Source of the DNA: Domibacillus aminovorans
Lineage (GTDB): Bacteria; Bacillota; Bacilli; Bacillales; Domibacillaceae
Direction: 5' to 3'
Length of the DNA stretch: 64,000 nt
NCBI RefSeq assembly: GCF_001643235.1
Contig: NZ_LQWY01000038.1
Location: 1 to 64,000 of the forward strand
Below, one piece after another: positions 26,674 through 36,283 of this stretch. The notes under the pieces were generated by a model, which searched no databases, had not been told where the DNA came from, and saw only the letters and a list, made by a program, of their open reading frames with translations. Both the position numbers and the translations under genes were made by a program. Position 1 is the stretch's first letter, and every line of letters begins with the position of its first letter.

Positions 26674-27576
26674 ATGGAACGTTTTTTAATTCTCGCACTC
26701 GTCGGACTTGCTGCTCAGCTCGTTGACGGGTCACTCGGAATGGGCTACGGCCTCACATCAACCACATTATTGCTCTCAGCAGGTATTGCACCGGCCATTG
26801 CATCTGCTTCTGTCCATATGGCAGAAGTCGTCACGACCGCCGCATCAGGCATGAGCCATCGACGTTTTGGCAACGTAGATAAAGCAATGCTGAAAAAATT
26901 AATTATCCCTGGCTCAATCGGCGCATTTGCCGGTGCCACTTTTTTGAGCAATTTGACGGGAGATAACGTGCGGCTTTACGTTTCCTCTTTTCTTCTTTGC
27001 CTTGGCCTCTACATCCTGGCACGGTTTTTATTTTTTCAGGACGCTCGCAAACAAAATCCAAAACAGCTGACGAACCGCTTTTACGTTCCACTCGGTTTTG
27101 TAGGTGGGTTTTTCGATGCTAGCGGCGGGGGAGGATGGGGACCGATCGCAACGCCTGCTCTTTTGTCTCAAAAAGGGATGCAGCCGCGTATGGTGATCGG
27201 AACCGTTGCAGCGAGCGAATTTGCCGTTGCGGCGTCTGCGACAATCGGCTTTATGATTTCTTTAGGGCCATCACAGATCAATTGGCTCTGGGCAGGAGCG
27301 ATCATGCTTGGCGGTATTATCGCAGCCCCATTTGCAGCCTGGATCGTTAAAAGCTTACCGACACGCGTTTTAGCAGTTATCGTCAGCGGTATGCTAATCA
27401 TGACAAACTTAAATGCGATCTTAAACTACACAAGCATTTCTGTTTCAGCAGAGAAGTATATCTTTATCGCGCTTGTCGTCATCTGGATCCCACTTATTGG
27501 TTACATGATCAAAAAAGAGCGAATATCAGGAATGGATAAACACGTGACTATAAATGTAAAAGAGAAAACATCCTAA
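26674..27576 (+). CDS. TauE/SafE (TSUP) family permease, probable sulfur anion transporter
   Basis: A 300-aa membrane protein with about eight helices and the two TSUP repeats (LVDGSLGMGYGLTSTTLLLSAG near the N-terminus and GFFDASGGGGWGPIATPALL at about residue 150). The family moves sulfite, sulfoacetate or sulfate-like anions. AGGAGGA precedes ATG 26674. As last gene of a sulfate assimilation operon, it takes the place that the CysP permease has in B. subtilis, so sulfate uptake is the likely role. Sulfite export is the alternative. Confidence 0.85.
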   Translation: MERFLILALVGLAAQLVDGSLGMGYGLTSTTLLLSAGIAPAIASASVHMAEVVTTAASGMSHRRFGNVDKAMLKKLIIPGSIGAFAGATFLSNLTGDNVRLYVSSFLLCLGLYILARFLFFQDARKQNPKQLTNRFYVPLGFVGGFFDASGGGGWGPIATPALLSQKGMQPRMVIGTVAASEFAVAASATIGFMISLGPSQINWLWAGAIMLGGIIAAPFAAWIVKSLPTRVLAVIVSGMLIMTNLNAILNYTSISVSAEKYIFIALVVIWIPLIGYMIKKERISGMDKHVTINVKEKTS

Positions 27577-27589
27577 TGGATGTTTTCTC
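27562..27589. repeat. 28-bp direct repeat flanking IS1182-type element, left copy
   Basis: The palindrome GAGAAAACATCC-TAAT-GGATGTTTTCTC overlaps the end of the TSUP gene. An identical 28-bp copy follows the IS at 29111-29138. Only the right copy is followed by TTTTT, so the left copy has lost the U-tract of the original terminator. Confidence 0.9.
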
Positions 27590-29111
27590 AGCTTGTAGAC
27601 AAAGTCTTCATTTTGAAGACGATGTCTGCAGGCTTTTTTTGTATAATAAAAACATCAAAATCTTGTGGGGGAATTTGTATGTTATCCAAACGACTTGAAG
27701 ATCATCGGAATCAAATGGAGGTTGTCGCACTCAACCAGCTTGTGCCGAACGATCACTTGGTTCGTAAAATTGAGGCGGCGATCGATTTCGATTTCATTTA
27801 TCCATTGGTGGAGGGTATGTATTCTACGGAAAACGGACGGCCGAGTGTTGATCCCGTTGTACTCATCAAAATGGTGCTCGTGCAGTATCTGTTTGGCATC
27901 CGTTCGATGCGCCAGACGATTAAGGAAATCGAAACGAACGTCGCTTATCGATGGTTTCTTGGCTATGGTTTTTCGGAGAAAATACCTCATTTCTCCACCT
28001 TCGGTAAAAACTATGTCCGCCGTTTCAAAGATACCGACCTGTTTGAACAGGTTTTCTACCGGATTCTGAAAGAAGCGATGGAAAAGGGTTTTGTTGATCC
28101 TTCTGTTGCCTTCATTGATTCTACGCATGTAAAAGCGAGTGCGAATAAAAAGAAATTCGACAAGAAAGTCGTGCGTGTAGAAGCGAGAAGCTACCAGGCA
28201 CAGCTGGATGAGGAAATTAACGTAGATCGTGAAGAACACGGAAAAAAGCCATTTCCCCCACAGGAAAAGGAAGAGACGAAAGAGATCAAAGTTAGCACGA
28301 CCGATCCTGAAAGTGGCTACTACGTAAAAGATGAGCGTGAAAAGAGCTTCGCCTATTCCTTTCATACCGCCTGTGATGCCAACGGTTTTGTTCTTGCTTC
28401 CCATGTCACTGGTGCCAATGTTCATGACAGCCGTATATTTACCGAGATTCTGGATACCGTTATGGAAAAAGTCGCAAAGCCTGTCGCTGTCGCAGCCGAT
28501 GCCGGATATAAAACACCGCATATTGCGAAGTATGTAACGGACCTGGAGATTCTGCCTGTCCTGCCGTATTCGAGACCCCGGACTCCAAAAGGCTATTTAA
28601 AAAAGAGCGACTTTGCGTTTGATGAACACTATGACTGCTATATTTGTCCTGAAGGACAGGTGCTTCCTTACCGGACTACAACCCGTGATGGATACAGGCA
28701 GTATGCCTCTGATCCAAAACAGTGCCAGGACTGCCCGCTTTTGTCGATGTGCACGTAAAGTCAGAATCACCTGAAACTGATTCACCGGCATGTGTGGGAG
28801 AGCTATCTTGAAGAAGCCGACCACATGCGCCATACGCCGCATAATAAAGAAATCTACGCGAAACGCAAAGAAACGATTGAGCGGGTCTTTGCGGACGCAA
28901 AAGAAAAGCATGGCATGCGCTGGACAACCCTCAGGGGACTGGGGAAATTATCCATGCAGGCGATGCTTACTTTTGCTGCCATGAACCTCAAGAAACTGGC
29001 CAGATGGTCGTGGAAGTCTCCACGGCCAGCTTGAGAAGAGGGGCTTCAACACGTAAAAAAGACAAAACCGCCTCAAATCGGAGATTTGAAAGCGGCTTTG
29101 TCTACAGTCTG
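27589..29111 (+). mobile_element. IS1182-family insertion sequence
   Basis: About 1.52 kb with imperfect terminal inverted repeats: CAGCTTGTAGACAAAGTC on the left and, on the other strand at the right end, CAGACTGTAGACAAAGCC. It carries one transposase gene with a nonsense codon. It is inserted in the palindromic terminator of the cys operon and flanked by 28-bp direct repeats, matching the preference of this family for palindromic targets. Confidence 0.88.
27679..29034 (+). pseudogene. IS1182 transposase with an in-frame stop
   Basis: One continuous frame encodes an IS1182/IS5-type DDE transposase of about 450 aa (MLSKRLEDHRNQMEVVALNQ at the start, FIDSTHVKASANKKK around the first Asp, VAADAGYKTP around the second, KRKETIERVFADAKEKHG around the Glu), but TAA at 28756-28758 interrupts it after CQDCPLLSMCT. 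The rest continues in the same frame (SQNHLKLIHRHVWE) to TGA at 29032-29034. A single base change, probably from CAA or AAA, explains this. Start ATG 27679 follows GTGGGGG. Without suppression the product lacks the catalytic Glu. Confidence 0.88.
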
Positions 29112-29138
29112 AGAAAACATCCTAATGGATGTTTTCTC
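29111..29138. repeat. 28-bp direct repeat flanking IS1182-type element, right copy; original cys terminator
   Basis: Identical to 27562-27589 and followed by TTTTT. Before insertion, this palindrome with its U-tract was probably the rho-independent terminator of the cys operon. Confidence 0.85.
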
Positions 29139-29140
29139 TT

Positions 29141-29720
<580 letters not shown>

Positions 29721-30266
29721 AACAGTGATCTTTTTTGAACTTGTTTTTGCAACTGCTACAAACACGTTAATATTCACCGACCTGAATCAGTACTTATTTC
29801 TAATGTACGTTATCCTGAAGATCACGAAGATTATCAATGGGCATTACGCAAGTATTTAAATACCGATAACACAAATACACATAACTGGCAGCGAAAAAGC
29901 CAAACAGGATAAATTTGCTGCCAGTTCAATAATCATATAAAAAAATTCATTTTTTCTCAATATTAAAAGTTTACTTTTGAAATGAGATATAATTTTATAA
30001 CTAATGATAATAAATATTATGTTAACTTCAAACGAACATAAGAGGATTTAGGAACTAGCGCTTCAAGTACCTATAATATATTATATCCTCCCCTTACTTT
30101 GTTTAATTTGGGGTCCATCCTCATAAGTCGACTAAATTACATAATTCATGGTATCGAACTTAATTCTTAGGGATCGACCGTATAAAACTCAGGAGGTCTG
30201 ATAATTCGGATGATTTTCTCTTTTATTTAGAGATTGAGAAAAATTACTCCGTGAACACCCTTAATC

Positions 30267-30307
30267 AACATTCGAATTCATGGACCACTGGGTCACGTTA
30301 GCCTTAG
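30267..30307 (+). mobile_element. IS3-family transposase remnant, copy 1
   Basis: 41 bp identical to 31684-31724 and encoding NIRIHGPLGHVSL, the C-terminal motif of IS3-family OrfB. Flanking sequence does not continue the match. Confidence 0.75.
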
Positions 30308-30401
30308 ATAACATAGCCATTTATTAAAAAAACCTTTTCCTTTTTTCTATCCGAATTTTAATACAATACTTATAGTACTAATCTGCCCCGTTAGTGCCAT
30401 A

Positions 30402-30426
30402 AGAAAAAGGCTGCCTCAGCAACCTC
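30402..30426 (-). terminator. Minus-strand terminator downstream of aldolase-like gene
   Basis: On the minus strand GGTTGC-TGAG-GCAGCC is followed by TTTTTCT, about 140 bp beyond the stop codon of the gene at 30565. Confidence 0.65.
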
Positions 30427-30564
30427 TCTTATTGAAGTAAAGCACCCGTTAGTTCAAGTACAATCATTCACAATCATGCTAACCTGCCTCTTGGTTCCAT
30501 AATAAAAAGAACCGCCCGCAGGCAATTGTAAGATACCAATATGAATTGCAGTTAATAATCTAAT

Positions 30565-31524
30565 CTACTTCGATGCTGAGGCCAAAGTGACTTCGGGTAT
30601 TGTTACCTTGTCATAAAAATCTACAAATTTATCCCGATCTGCACTGTCACGGTAAGCCATGGCGACACGCGGGTGTTCGTTAAGCACACCAGAGATCATG
30701 TAAGGGATGATATAGCCCCATTCCCACTTTTGACGCATTTCTAACATGTGCTTTTCAATGACGCCTAGAACTGGCTTAATTTCATAACGTGGTTTTTGTA
30801 TGTAGCTAACGAGAAGCTCTGTGTTACAGTTACCCGCCGCACGACCCATGCCATAAACAGATGAATCAAGGAAAGTAACCCCATTTTGCATCGCAGTTAA
30901 TGTATTGGCGAATGCCAGCTGCATATTGTTATGCGTATGGATCCCAAGCTGTTTGTTAGGAATCATCGATTGAAACTTTTTCACTTGATGCTCAATATCC
31001 GCAGGATCCAAGCTCCCAAAGGAGTCCACGATATACACAACATCTACGGGGCTTTCTTTCACCATTTCAAACGCTTCAATAAGCTGATTCTCAGGCACGC
31101 TGGATAAAGCCATAATGTTGAGCGAAGTCTCATAACCCAAATCATGGAACATTTGTACAAGCTCTAAGCCTTTATCCACTTCACGGACATAGCATGCTAC
31201 TCGAATCATATCTAAAACACTTTGTTCACGCGGCAGAATGTCATTTGAGTCTACACGCCCGATATCTACTAATGCAGATAGCTTCGTGAACTTTTTCTCA
31301 GGGATAATTTCTTTCAGGAAATTATCGTCAAGAAATCTCCACGGATTGGGCTCAGTCGCGTTAAGAAGCCTCGCTGAGTTTTTGTAGCCGATTTCCATGT
31401 ATTCAACACCTGCTGCACTTAGGCCATTATACAGGTCTTGAACAAATTCAATGCTGAAATCCCAATTGTTGACTAAACCTCCATCACGGATGGTACAGTC
31501 TAAAATTTTGCTGCGGTGTTCCAT
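30565..31524 (-). CDS. Aldolase catalytic (HMGL-like) domain protein
   Basis: A 319-aa TIM-barrel protein of the DRE-TIM/HMG-CoA lyase-like group. The metal-binding start ILDCTIRDGGLVNNWDF is near residue 5, and HTHNNMQLAFANTL carries the paired histidines, as in 4-hydroxy-2-oxovalerate aldolase. GMGRAAGNCNTE near residue 220 is typical of the aldolase branch. The enzyme should cleave or form a carbon bond next to a keto acid; the substrate is unknown. The start at 31524 is chosen because CAGGAGGA lies 7 nt before it, rather than the in-frame ATG at 31563. It is flanked on both sides by IS3 remnants, suggesting import. Confidence 0.8.
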   Translation of the reverse strand: MEHRSKILDCTIRDGGLVNNWDFSIEFVQDLYNGLSAAGVEYMEIGYKNSARLLNATEPNPWRFLDDNFLKEIIPEKKFTKLSALVDIGRVDSNDILPREQSVLDMIRVACYVREVDKGLELVQMFHDLGYETSLNIMALSSVPENQLIEAFEMVKESPVDVVYIVDSFGSLDPADIEHQVKKFQSMIPNKQLGIHTHNNMQLAFANTLTAMQNGVTFLDSSVYGMGRAAGNCNTELLVSYIQKPRYEIKPVLGVIEKHMLEMRQKWEWGYIIPYMISGVLNEHPRVAMAYRDSADRDKFVDFYDKVTIPEVTLASASK

Positions 31525-31627
31525 AATTGTAACTTCCTCCTGTTGATTAAGCTCATTAATCATATTATTTTTTAATATTTATGCTTTATATCATGATTCA
31601 TTTAAAGGTGTCAAACTTATTTTTCAA

Positions 31628-31771
31628 ATGGTGAACGATCTAAACTGTAATGGGAGAATTGACAATTACGTACATTGGTTTAACAACATTCGAATTCATG
31701 GACCACTGGGTCACGTTAGCCTTATTGAATTCAAGCTAAAGTTCTGGATGTCCGCTCATTCCATATTTTAA
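31628..31771 (+). mobile_element. IS3-family transposase remnant, copy 2
   Basis: The frame reads IDNYVHWFNNIRIHGPLGHV and continues SLIEFKLKFWMSAHSIF to TAA 31769-31771, the C-terminal end of an IS3-type OrfB integrase domain. Bases 31684-31724 are identical to the remnant at 30267-30307. The rest of the transposase is missing. Confidence 0.82.
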
Positions 31772-31779
31772 TTATTGAA

Positions 31780-31857
31780 GGAGGGGCCTTTATATTTTAA
31801 CACCATTCAGCCTTTCATTCATGAATGATGTTAAAATTCGATTGGCCTTATTTTTTC
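31780..31857 (+). terminator. Long hairpin with T-tract after IS3 remnant
   Basis: TTTTAACACCATTC (31795-31808) pairs with GAATGATGTTAAAA (31823-31836) with one mismatch. GGCCTTATTTTTT follows, so it could terminate plus-strand transcripts. The rest of 31564-32002 shows nothing further. Confidence 0.45.
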
Positions 31858-32002
31858 ATCACACACATTGGATTAATATTCACCCCTCAGAATGTAAATG
31901 CGCTATTTATCGTCAAAATATTCAACACCCTGTATTTCTATTCAAATCAGGAGCAAATGAACTGATTTTGTTGTTGCTCTATCTATATCTTTAAAGCACG
32001 AG

Positions 32003-32632
32003 TTACTTTAAAAAAGGATTGTGATCTAATTCCTGACCAATCGTTGTGACACCATCGTGTCCAGGTAATACATATGTATCTTTAGGCAATATTAAAAGTT
32101 TGTTATGGATACTTTTTAAAAGTTGTTCTTCTTGACCGCCTGGCAGATCTGTGCGGCCAATTCCACCCTCAAAGAGCGTATCTCCGACGATAATAAAGCC
32201 ATCTTCCTTAAAATAAAAGCTAACGCCTCCTGGAGAATGACCGGGAGTTTCATACAAATAAAAGGAGATACCTCCAATTGAAAGCTGTCCATCTTTTGTA
32301 AACAACTGATCTGCCTGGTTCACAATGATTGGCTGAATCCCTTTATAATTAGACGATCCATTTAATGAAGGATTCGACAACCATTTTTTTTCGGCTCGAT
32401 GAAGATACACAGGTGTGCTGTAACATTCACGGAGCGAATCTACTGCACCGATATGATCAAAATGGGCATGTGTAAGCAGGATCGCCTTTGGCTGCAGCCC
32501 TTTCTTTCTTATAAACTGACGAATTTTATGTTCCTCTTCGCCAGGATCGATGATTAAACAAGACCTTTCATCGTTATAGACAATATACGCATTTGTTTGA
32601 AGCGGCCCAAGTGGCAGCTGAATCCATTCCAT
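32003..32632 (-). CDS. Metallo-beta-lactamase-fold hydrolase (YqgX/glyoxalase II-like)
   Basis: A 209-aa MBL-fold protein. The metal site THAHFDHIG (HxHxDH) is at about residues 54-62, followed by ETPGHSPGGVSF, VGDTLFEGGIGRTDLPGG and the late histidine VLPGHDG. It is shorter than classical glyoxalase II because it lacks the C-terminal substrate domain; such proteins hydrolyse glutathione or bacillithiol thioesters or unknown substrates. The start is the ATG at 32632 behind GAGGTGACACG. It is monocistronic and divergent from the DUF421 gene at 32772. Confidence 0.87.
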   Translation of the reverse strand: MEWIQLPLGPLQTNAYIVYNDERSCLIIDPGEEEHKIRQFIRKKGLQPKAILLTHAHFDHIGAVDSLRECYSTPVYLHRAEKKWLSNPSLNGSSNYKGIQPIIVNQADQLFTKDGQLSIGGISFYLYETPGHSPGGVSFYFKEDGFIIVGDTLFEGGIGRTDLPGGQEEQLLKSIHNKLLILPKDTYVLPGHDGVTTIGQELDHNPFLK

Positions 32633-32771
32633 CGTGTCACCTCTTAGTTATAAGTGTACCATGATTTATATAAAATTTTAATGAATTGCCGCATTAAATT
32701 ACCCTTCAGATGTATAACCATTCCTTTTATATGTCCATACTGATAAAACGCTGAGAAAATAAGATGGGAGG

Positions 32772-33455
32772 ATGGAAAACATTTTTATTGGTATGCTGAC
32801 AATCAAAATTGTTGTCGGTTTTGCCTTCTTGTTTTTTATTATTAACTTAACAGGTAAAACCTCTATTAATCAATTAAGTACATATCACTTAGTTTTTGTA
32901 TTAGTACTTGGGGATTTATTAGGAAATACTTTATATGACGAACAAGTAAAGGTTTATCAATTTTTATACGCAACCGGATTATGGACACTTTGCATGTTGG
33001 GAATAGAGTTTATCACACAAAAAAAGAAATCGACACGTTTTCTATTAGAAGGGAATCCATCTATTCTCATCCGGGATGGTATCTTGGACCGAGAGATGCT
33101 TAGTAAAAATAAATTAGATATCAATGAAGTAGCAAGTTTACTTCGACAAAATAATGTATTTTCCGTGCGTGAAGTCAAATACGGTATATTGGAACAAAAT
33201 GGTAATATAAGTATATTGCTGAAATCTAAGTATGAAAATCCGAAACGACAAGACCTTAATCTTCCAGAAAACCCTGTAGATTTGCCAGTCAGCTTGATTA
33301 TCGATGGCGAAATTTTGTTGGATAACTTACAGGAAATTGGATTTGATCAAAAATGGTTGAAGAAAGAATTACAGGCTAATGGATATCATGATGAAAAAGG
33401 GATCTTTTTTGCAGATTGGCGGGATAGTGAAGGTATTCATATAAGTCCTAAGTAG
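32772..33455 (+). CDS. DUF421 (YetF-family) membrane protein
   Basis: A 227-aa protein with three membrane helices in the first ~85 residues and a cytosolic DUF421 region with two related parts (FLLEGNPSILIRDGILDREML and DLPVSLIIDGEILLDNL). YetF proteins are linked to spore biology and cell-envelope stress, but the biochemical role is unknown. The ATG at 32772 directly abuts GGGAGG, too close for good initiation. The methionine at 32793 is an alternative. It is convergent with the second DUF421 gene, from which it differs clearly. Confidence 0.8.
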   Translation: MENIFIGMLTIKIVVGFAFLFFIINLTGKTSINQLSTYHLVFVLVLGDLLGNTLYDEQVKVYQFLYATGLWTLCMLGIEFITQKKKSTRFLLEGNPSILIRDGILDREMLSKNKLDINEVASLLRQNNVFSVREVKYGILEQNGNISILLKSKYENPKRQDLNLPENPVDLPVSLIIDGEILLDNLQEIGFDQKWLKKELQANGYHDEKGIFFADWRDSEGIHISPK

Positions 33456-33475
33456 ACATTTTCATCTTTTTAGCT

Positions 33476-33512
33476 AAAAAGCCACTGATTCGAACTCGAA
33501 ATAGTGGCTTTC
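33476..33512. terminator. Bidirectional terminator between DUF421 genes
   Basis: AAAAGCCACT pairs with AGTGGCTTT, with A/T tracts on both sides, between two convergent genes. Confidence 0.75.
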
Positions 33513-33520
33513 ATCATGAT

Positions 33521-34381
33521 TTACCCTTTTAAAATGTGTTCCACTTTATCAATGACTTTTTGTAACTTTTCACTGTTTTTGCTGTACATATCCTTGGCTT
33601 CTTCTTTTTCTGTTCCAAGAGCAAATAGCTCTAAGTCCGCCTGGCATTTTTTCATTGTTGCGAGCAGTAAAGGCATTTCTGTAGGAGGCGGGACTTCAAT
33701 TTTATCGTCAAAAAGGTCAACGGTTAACTGCCCATAAGAATCCACCTGTCCAAGAAAGACATTTTCAATCGTAACGCCCAGTTTGTCCAGTTCGGTGTTT
33801 AACCAATTTCTGCTTTGATTGATGGTGGACAATGGCTCATCCAGTATTTTCCCATCCATTATTACAGTTTGTGGCTCTTTTATAGAAGCGACTTGTAAGT
33901 TTAAATCTTTAGGCGTTAACGGTTGGTTTTCTTTTTTAAGTAATATGCTCAAATCACCTGCCGCCTCTAATACAGCAAATTCAACATCAGAAACTTGAAA
34001 AACATCTTTTTTTCGAAGTAATTCCAATAATTCATCTATTGTATACCTTTCCTTTTTTAAATTTTCTTCCATAATTTTCCCGTTTTTAATGAAGACAACC
34101 CCTCTTCCTTCCATAAAATCGCGAAAGGCTTTGTTCTTTAATGAAATGAATCCAACTAAAAAGGGTATCCCTGCAAAAATGGCCAGTCCTAGAAGACCAT
34201 GCATAATGTTTTTTTCAACCCCTGTAACCAATTCCCCACCGATGCTTCCGATGGTAATACCAGTAACATATTCAAAAAAGGACAATTGAGAGAGCTGCCT
34301 TTTACCAAGTAACTTCGTCGTGGCAAAAAGACCCGTTAAAAACAATAAACTTCGCAGTACTACTTGTAACCACTCTGGCAC
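33521..34381 (-). CDS. YetF-like protein with fused DUF1657-type helix domain
   Basis: A 286-aa membrane protein. Three helices and the DUF421 region occupy the first ~210 residues (LLGKRQLSQLSFFEYVTGIT, EGRGVVFIKNGKIMEENL). The last ~55 residues (CQADLELFALGTEKEEAKDMY) resemble the two free-standing DUF1657 proteins of the same cluster (QASFETFALSTDNQQAKTLY), so this is a DUF421-DUF1657 fusion. Fusions of this kind are part of the spoVA2mob operon linked to highly heat-resistant spores. It is last in the minus-strand cluster, 33 bp after the second DUF1657 gene. Confidence 0.82.
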   Translation of the reverse strand: MPEWLQVVLRSLLFLTGLFATTKLLGKRQLSQLSFFEYVTGITIGSIGGELVTGVEKNIMHGLLGLAIFAGIPFLVGFISLKNKAFRDFMEGRGVVFIKNGKIMEENLKKERYTIDELLELLRKKDVFQVSDVEFAVLEAAGDLSILLKKENQPLTPKDLNLQVASIKEPQTVIMDGKILDEPLSTINQSRNWLNTELDKLGVTIENVFLGQVDSYGQLTVDLFDDKIEVPPPTEMPLLLATMKKCQADLELFALGTEKEEAKDMYSKNSEKLQKVIDKVEHILKG

Positions 34382-34414
34382 TGCCTAACACCTCCTGCAC
34401 ACTATAATCCTTTT

Positions 34415-34621
34415 TTAAAAACCTTTATACTGAGGTTCTTCTCGTTCTAATTCTCCAATCCGTTTTTTTAAATCGGTCACAATTTCGTTTACTTCCATCA
34501 TTGCTTCGTGCAAAGTCCGCCTGGATTCATCGTCTTGCGTTCGCGAAGTTAAACTAGATAAGCTGGCTTCTGCGCCTTTGAGGCTAGCTAGACATTGTTT
34601 CACACTTGATGCAACAGTCAT
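34415..34621 (-). CDS. DUF1657 protein, second copy
   Basis: A 68-aa helical protein starting MTVASSVKQCLASLKGAEAS and ending EREEPQYKGF, the DUF1657 hallmark also found in the copy at 36284 (QEEPQYKQ). The start at 34621 has GAAGGGAGAG just upstream and aligns with the sister protein; an in-frame ATG at 34645 would add eight unmatched residues. It lies between spoVAD and the DUF421 fusion, where spoVAE-type genes are often found. Function is unknown, probably forespore-expressed. Confidence 0.8.
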   Translation of the reverse strand: MTVASSVKQCLASLKGAEASLSSLTSRTQDDESRRTLHEAMMEVNEIVTDLKKRIGELEREEPQYKGF

Positions 34622-34695
34622 CCTATACTCTCCCTTCTTTTTCATTTAAATATCAAAGGTGTCCCTTACAAAGAACGGAATACGATCAGATTGTG

Positions 34696-35706
34696 TTATT
34701 CATTCCCATATTCAATCGACACGGCATGAGCGATACAAGGTATCGTTTCACCTTGCTGAAAACTTAATGGAGACAATAAAGCCCCTGTCGCGACAACGAG
34801 CATTCGTTTGAATTCTCCTTTTTTCATGCGGTTTAACAAATGACCATACACAACCGTTGCTGAACATCCTGGTCCACTGGCTCCAGCCAGAACCGGCTGC
34901 CCTTCCCGATAAATCATCAGTCCACAATCCTTATATTGCTCTTCTTGTATAGGAGTCCCATGTTTTTTAAATAAATCAAGGGAAACTTCATGTCCAACTC
35001 GTCCAAGGTCTCCCGTTACAATCAAGTCGTAGTAGGAAGGATCGAGATTTCGTTCTCTTAAATGCGCCTCTATCGTATCGACGGCTGCCGGCGCCATCGC
35101 CCCTCCCATATTTAATGGATCGGTCAACCCCATATCAACGACACGGCCGATCGTTGCAGACGTCACGCGGGGACCTTTTCCCTCATCACTCAACAAAGCA
35201 GCTCCAGCCCCTGTTACTGTCCATTGTGATGTAGGCGGTTTTTGCGCTCCGTATTCAGTCGGATAACGAAACTGCTTTTCAACCGCTGCGTTATGACTCG
35301 AAGCCCCTGTTAATAAATATTTGGCTCCTTTCGTGTTTACGATATAGGCGCCAAGAGCGAGCCCTTCCATAGAGGTTGAGCAGGCACCAAATAAACCGAG
35401 ATACGGAGTCCCCAATGTCCCGCTGGCGAAACTTGTCGGTGTCATTTGATTAATGAGGTCTCCTCCAAGAAGAAACTGAACTTGCTCTTTTCTCAGACCG
35501 CCTTTTTCCATTGCTTTTTGGCAAGCTTCTTCAAAAAGCACTCGATGGGCCTGTTCATACGTATCTTGTTTTAACCATAAATCAGAATGAAGAAGGTCAA
35601 AATCATTCGCAAGCATCCCGTTCGCCTCGAATGGTCCACCTACCGTCCCAGTAGAGATAATAACTGGCTTTTGATCAAAGACCCATGTACGATGACCCGC
35701 TAACAT
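34696..35706 (-). CDS. spoVAD: Stage V sporulation protein AD
   Basis: A 336-aa thiolase-fold protein that binds dipicolinic acid and helps its uptake into the forespore. Recognisable segments: GHRTWVFDQKPVIISTGTVG at the N-terminus, LFGACSTSMEGLALGAYIV, TASSHNA-like TGASSHNAAVEKQFRYPTEY and VVATGALLSPLSFQQGETIP. The start used is the ATG whose A overlaps the TAA stop of spoVAC (TAATG), matching B. subtilis SpoVAD; an in-frame start at 35721 lies inside spoVAC. Confidence 0.94.
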   Translation of the reverse strand: MLAGHRTWVFDQKPVIISTGTVGGPFEANGMLANDFDLLHSDLWLKQDTYEQAHRVLFEEACQKAMEKGGLRKEQVQFLLGGDLINQMTPTSFASGTLGTPYLGLFGACSTSMEGLALGAYIVNTKGAKYLLTGASSHNAAVEKQFRYPTEYGAQKPPTSQWTVTGAGAALLSDEGKGPRVTSATIGRVVDMGLTDPLNMGGAMAPAAVDTIEAHLRERNLDPSYYDLIVTGDLGRVGHEVSLDLFKKHGTPIQEEQYKDCGLMIYREGQPVLAGASGPGCSATVVYGHLLNRMKKGEFKRMLVVATGALLSPLSFQQGETIPCIAHAVSIEYGNE

Positions 35707-36185
35707 TAAAAACCACCCCACTGTATCAAAATGATTTTAATCGTAGCAACCACGAAAGCGGAAAAAACGCCGAACAAAATGACAGAACCGGCTAATTTAA
35801 ACATGTTACCGCCTACACCTAGCACAAATCCTTCCGTCCGGTGTTCAATAGCAGCAGATATGACGGCATTTCCGAAGCCGGTAACTGGTACAGCCGATCC
35901 CGCTCCTGCAAATTGAGCAAGTCGATCATAAACACCAAAGCCCGTTAAAAGCATAACGATGAAAATTAAAGTTCCTACCGTTGGATGTGAAGCTGTTTGT
36001 TCGGTAAAATTGAAAAAAAATATATAAAAGAATTGGATGGCCTGCCCGATTAAAGAGATCAAACCACCTATAAAAAAAGCTTTTATGCAATTACGAACAA
36101 CAGGTCTTTTTATTTCCCTCTGCTTTTGAAGAACTTGGTATTCCTGTTGAACAGGTGTTAATTCTTTCTTTTGATTATTTGACAT
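35706..36185 (-). CDS. spoVAC: Stage V sporulation protein AC
   Basis: A 159-aa membrane protein, the mechanosensitive channel component for dipicolinic acid passage through the spore inner membrane. After a hydrophilic N-terminus of ~30 residues there are about four helices. The AGAGSAVPVTGFGNAVISAA segment is the SpoVAC/SpoVAE signature. It is translationally coupled to spoVAD by the TAATG overlap and preceded by a DUF1657 gene, the arrangement of the additional (2mob-type) spoVA cluster rather than the chromosomal spoVA operon. Confidence 0.93.
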   Translation of the reverse strand: MSNNQKKELTPVQQEYQVLQKQREIKRPVVRNCIKAFFIGGLISLIGQAIQFFYIFFFNFTEQTASHPTVGTLIFIVMLLTGFGVYDRLAQFAGAGSAVPVTGFGNAVISAAIEHRTEGFVLGVGGNMFKLAGSVILFGVFSAFVVATIKIILIQWGGF

Positions 36186-36283
36186 ATTTGTACCACTTCC
36201 AGTTCTTTTTTCTTGTATGTGCCTTCAAATTGATAAATGGGAAAAAAAGGCTGGTGAGAATAACCAACCTTTTCAGATCACTA

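Larger units (their letters stand above)
29721..30564. other. Intergenic debris between remnants
   Basis: An open stretch at about 29739-29912 on the plus strand reads HVNIHRPESVLISNV and YPEDHEDYQWALRKYLNTDN before TAA, and may be the tail of an unknown gene. It is followed by an inverted repeat AACTGGCAGC/GCTGCCAGTT. An IS3 remnant lies at 30267-30307, a minus-strand terminator at 30402-30426, and two CCCGTTAGT repeats (30387, 30445) flank that terminator. No intact gene is seen. Confidence 0.45.

Noticed and set aside
31564-32002. attC-like or riboswitch structure in the gap
   Set aside because: Only one imperfect hairpin followed by T residues is seen; no conserved core of either kind.
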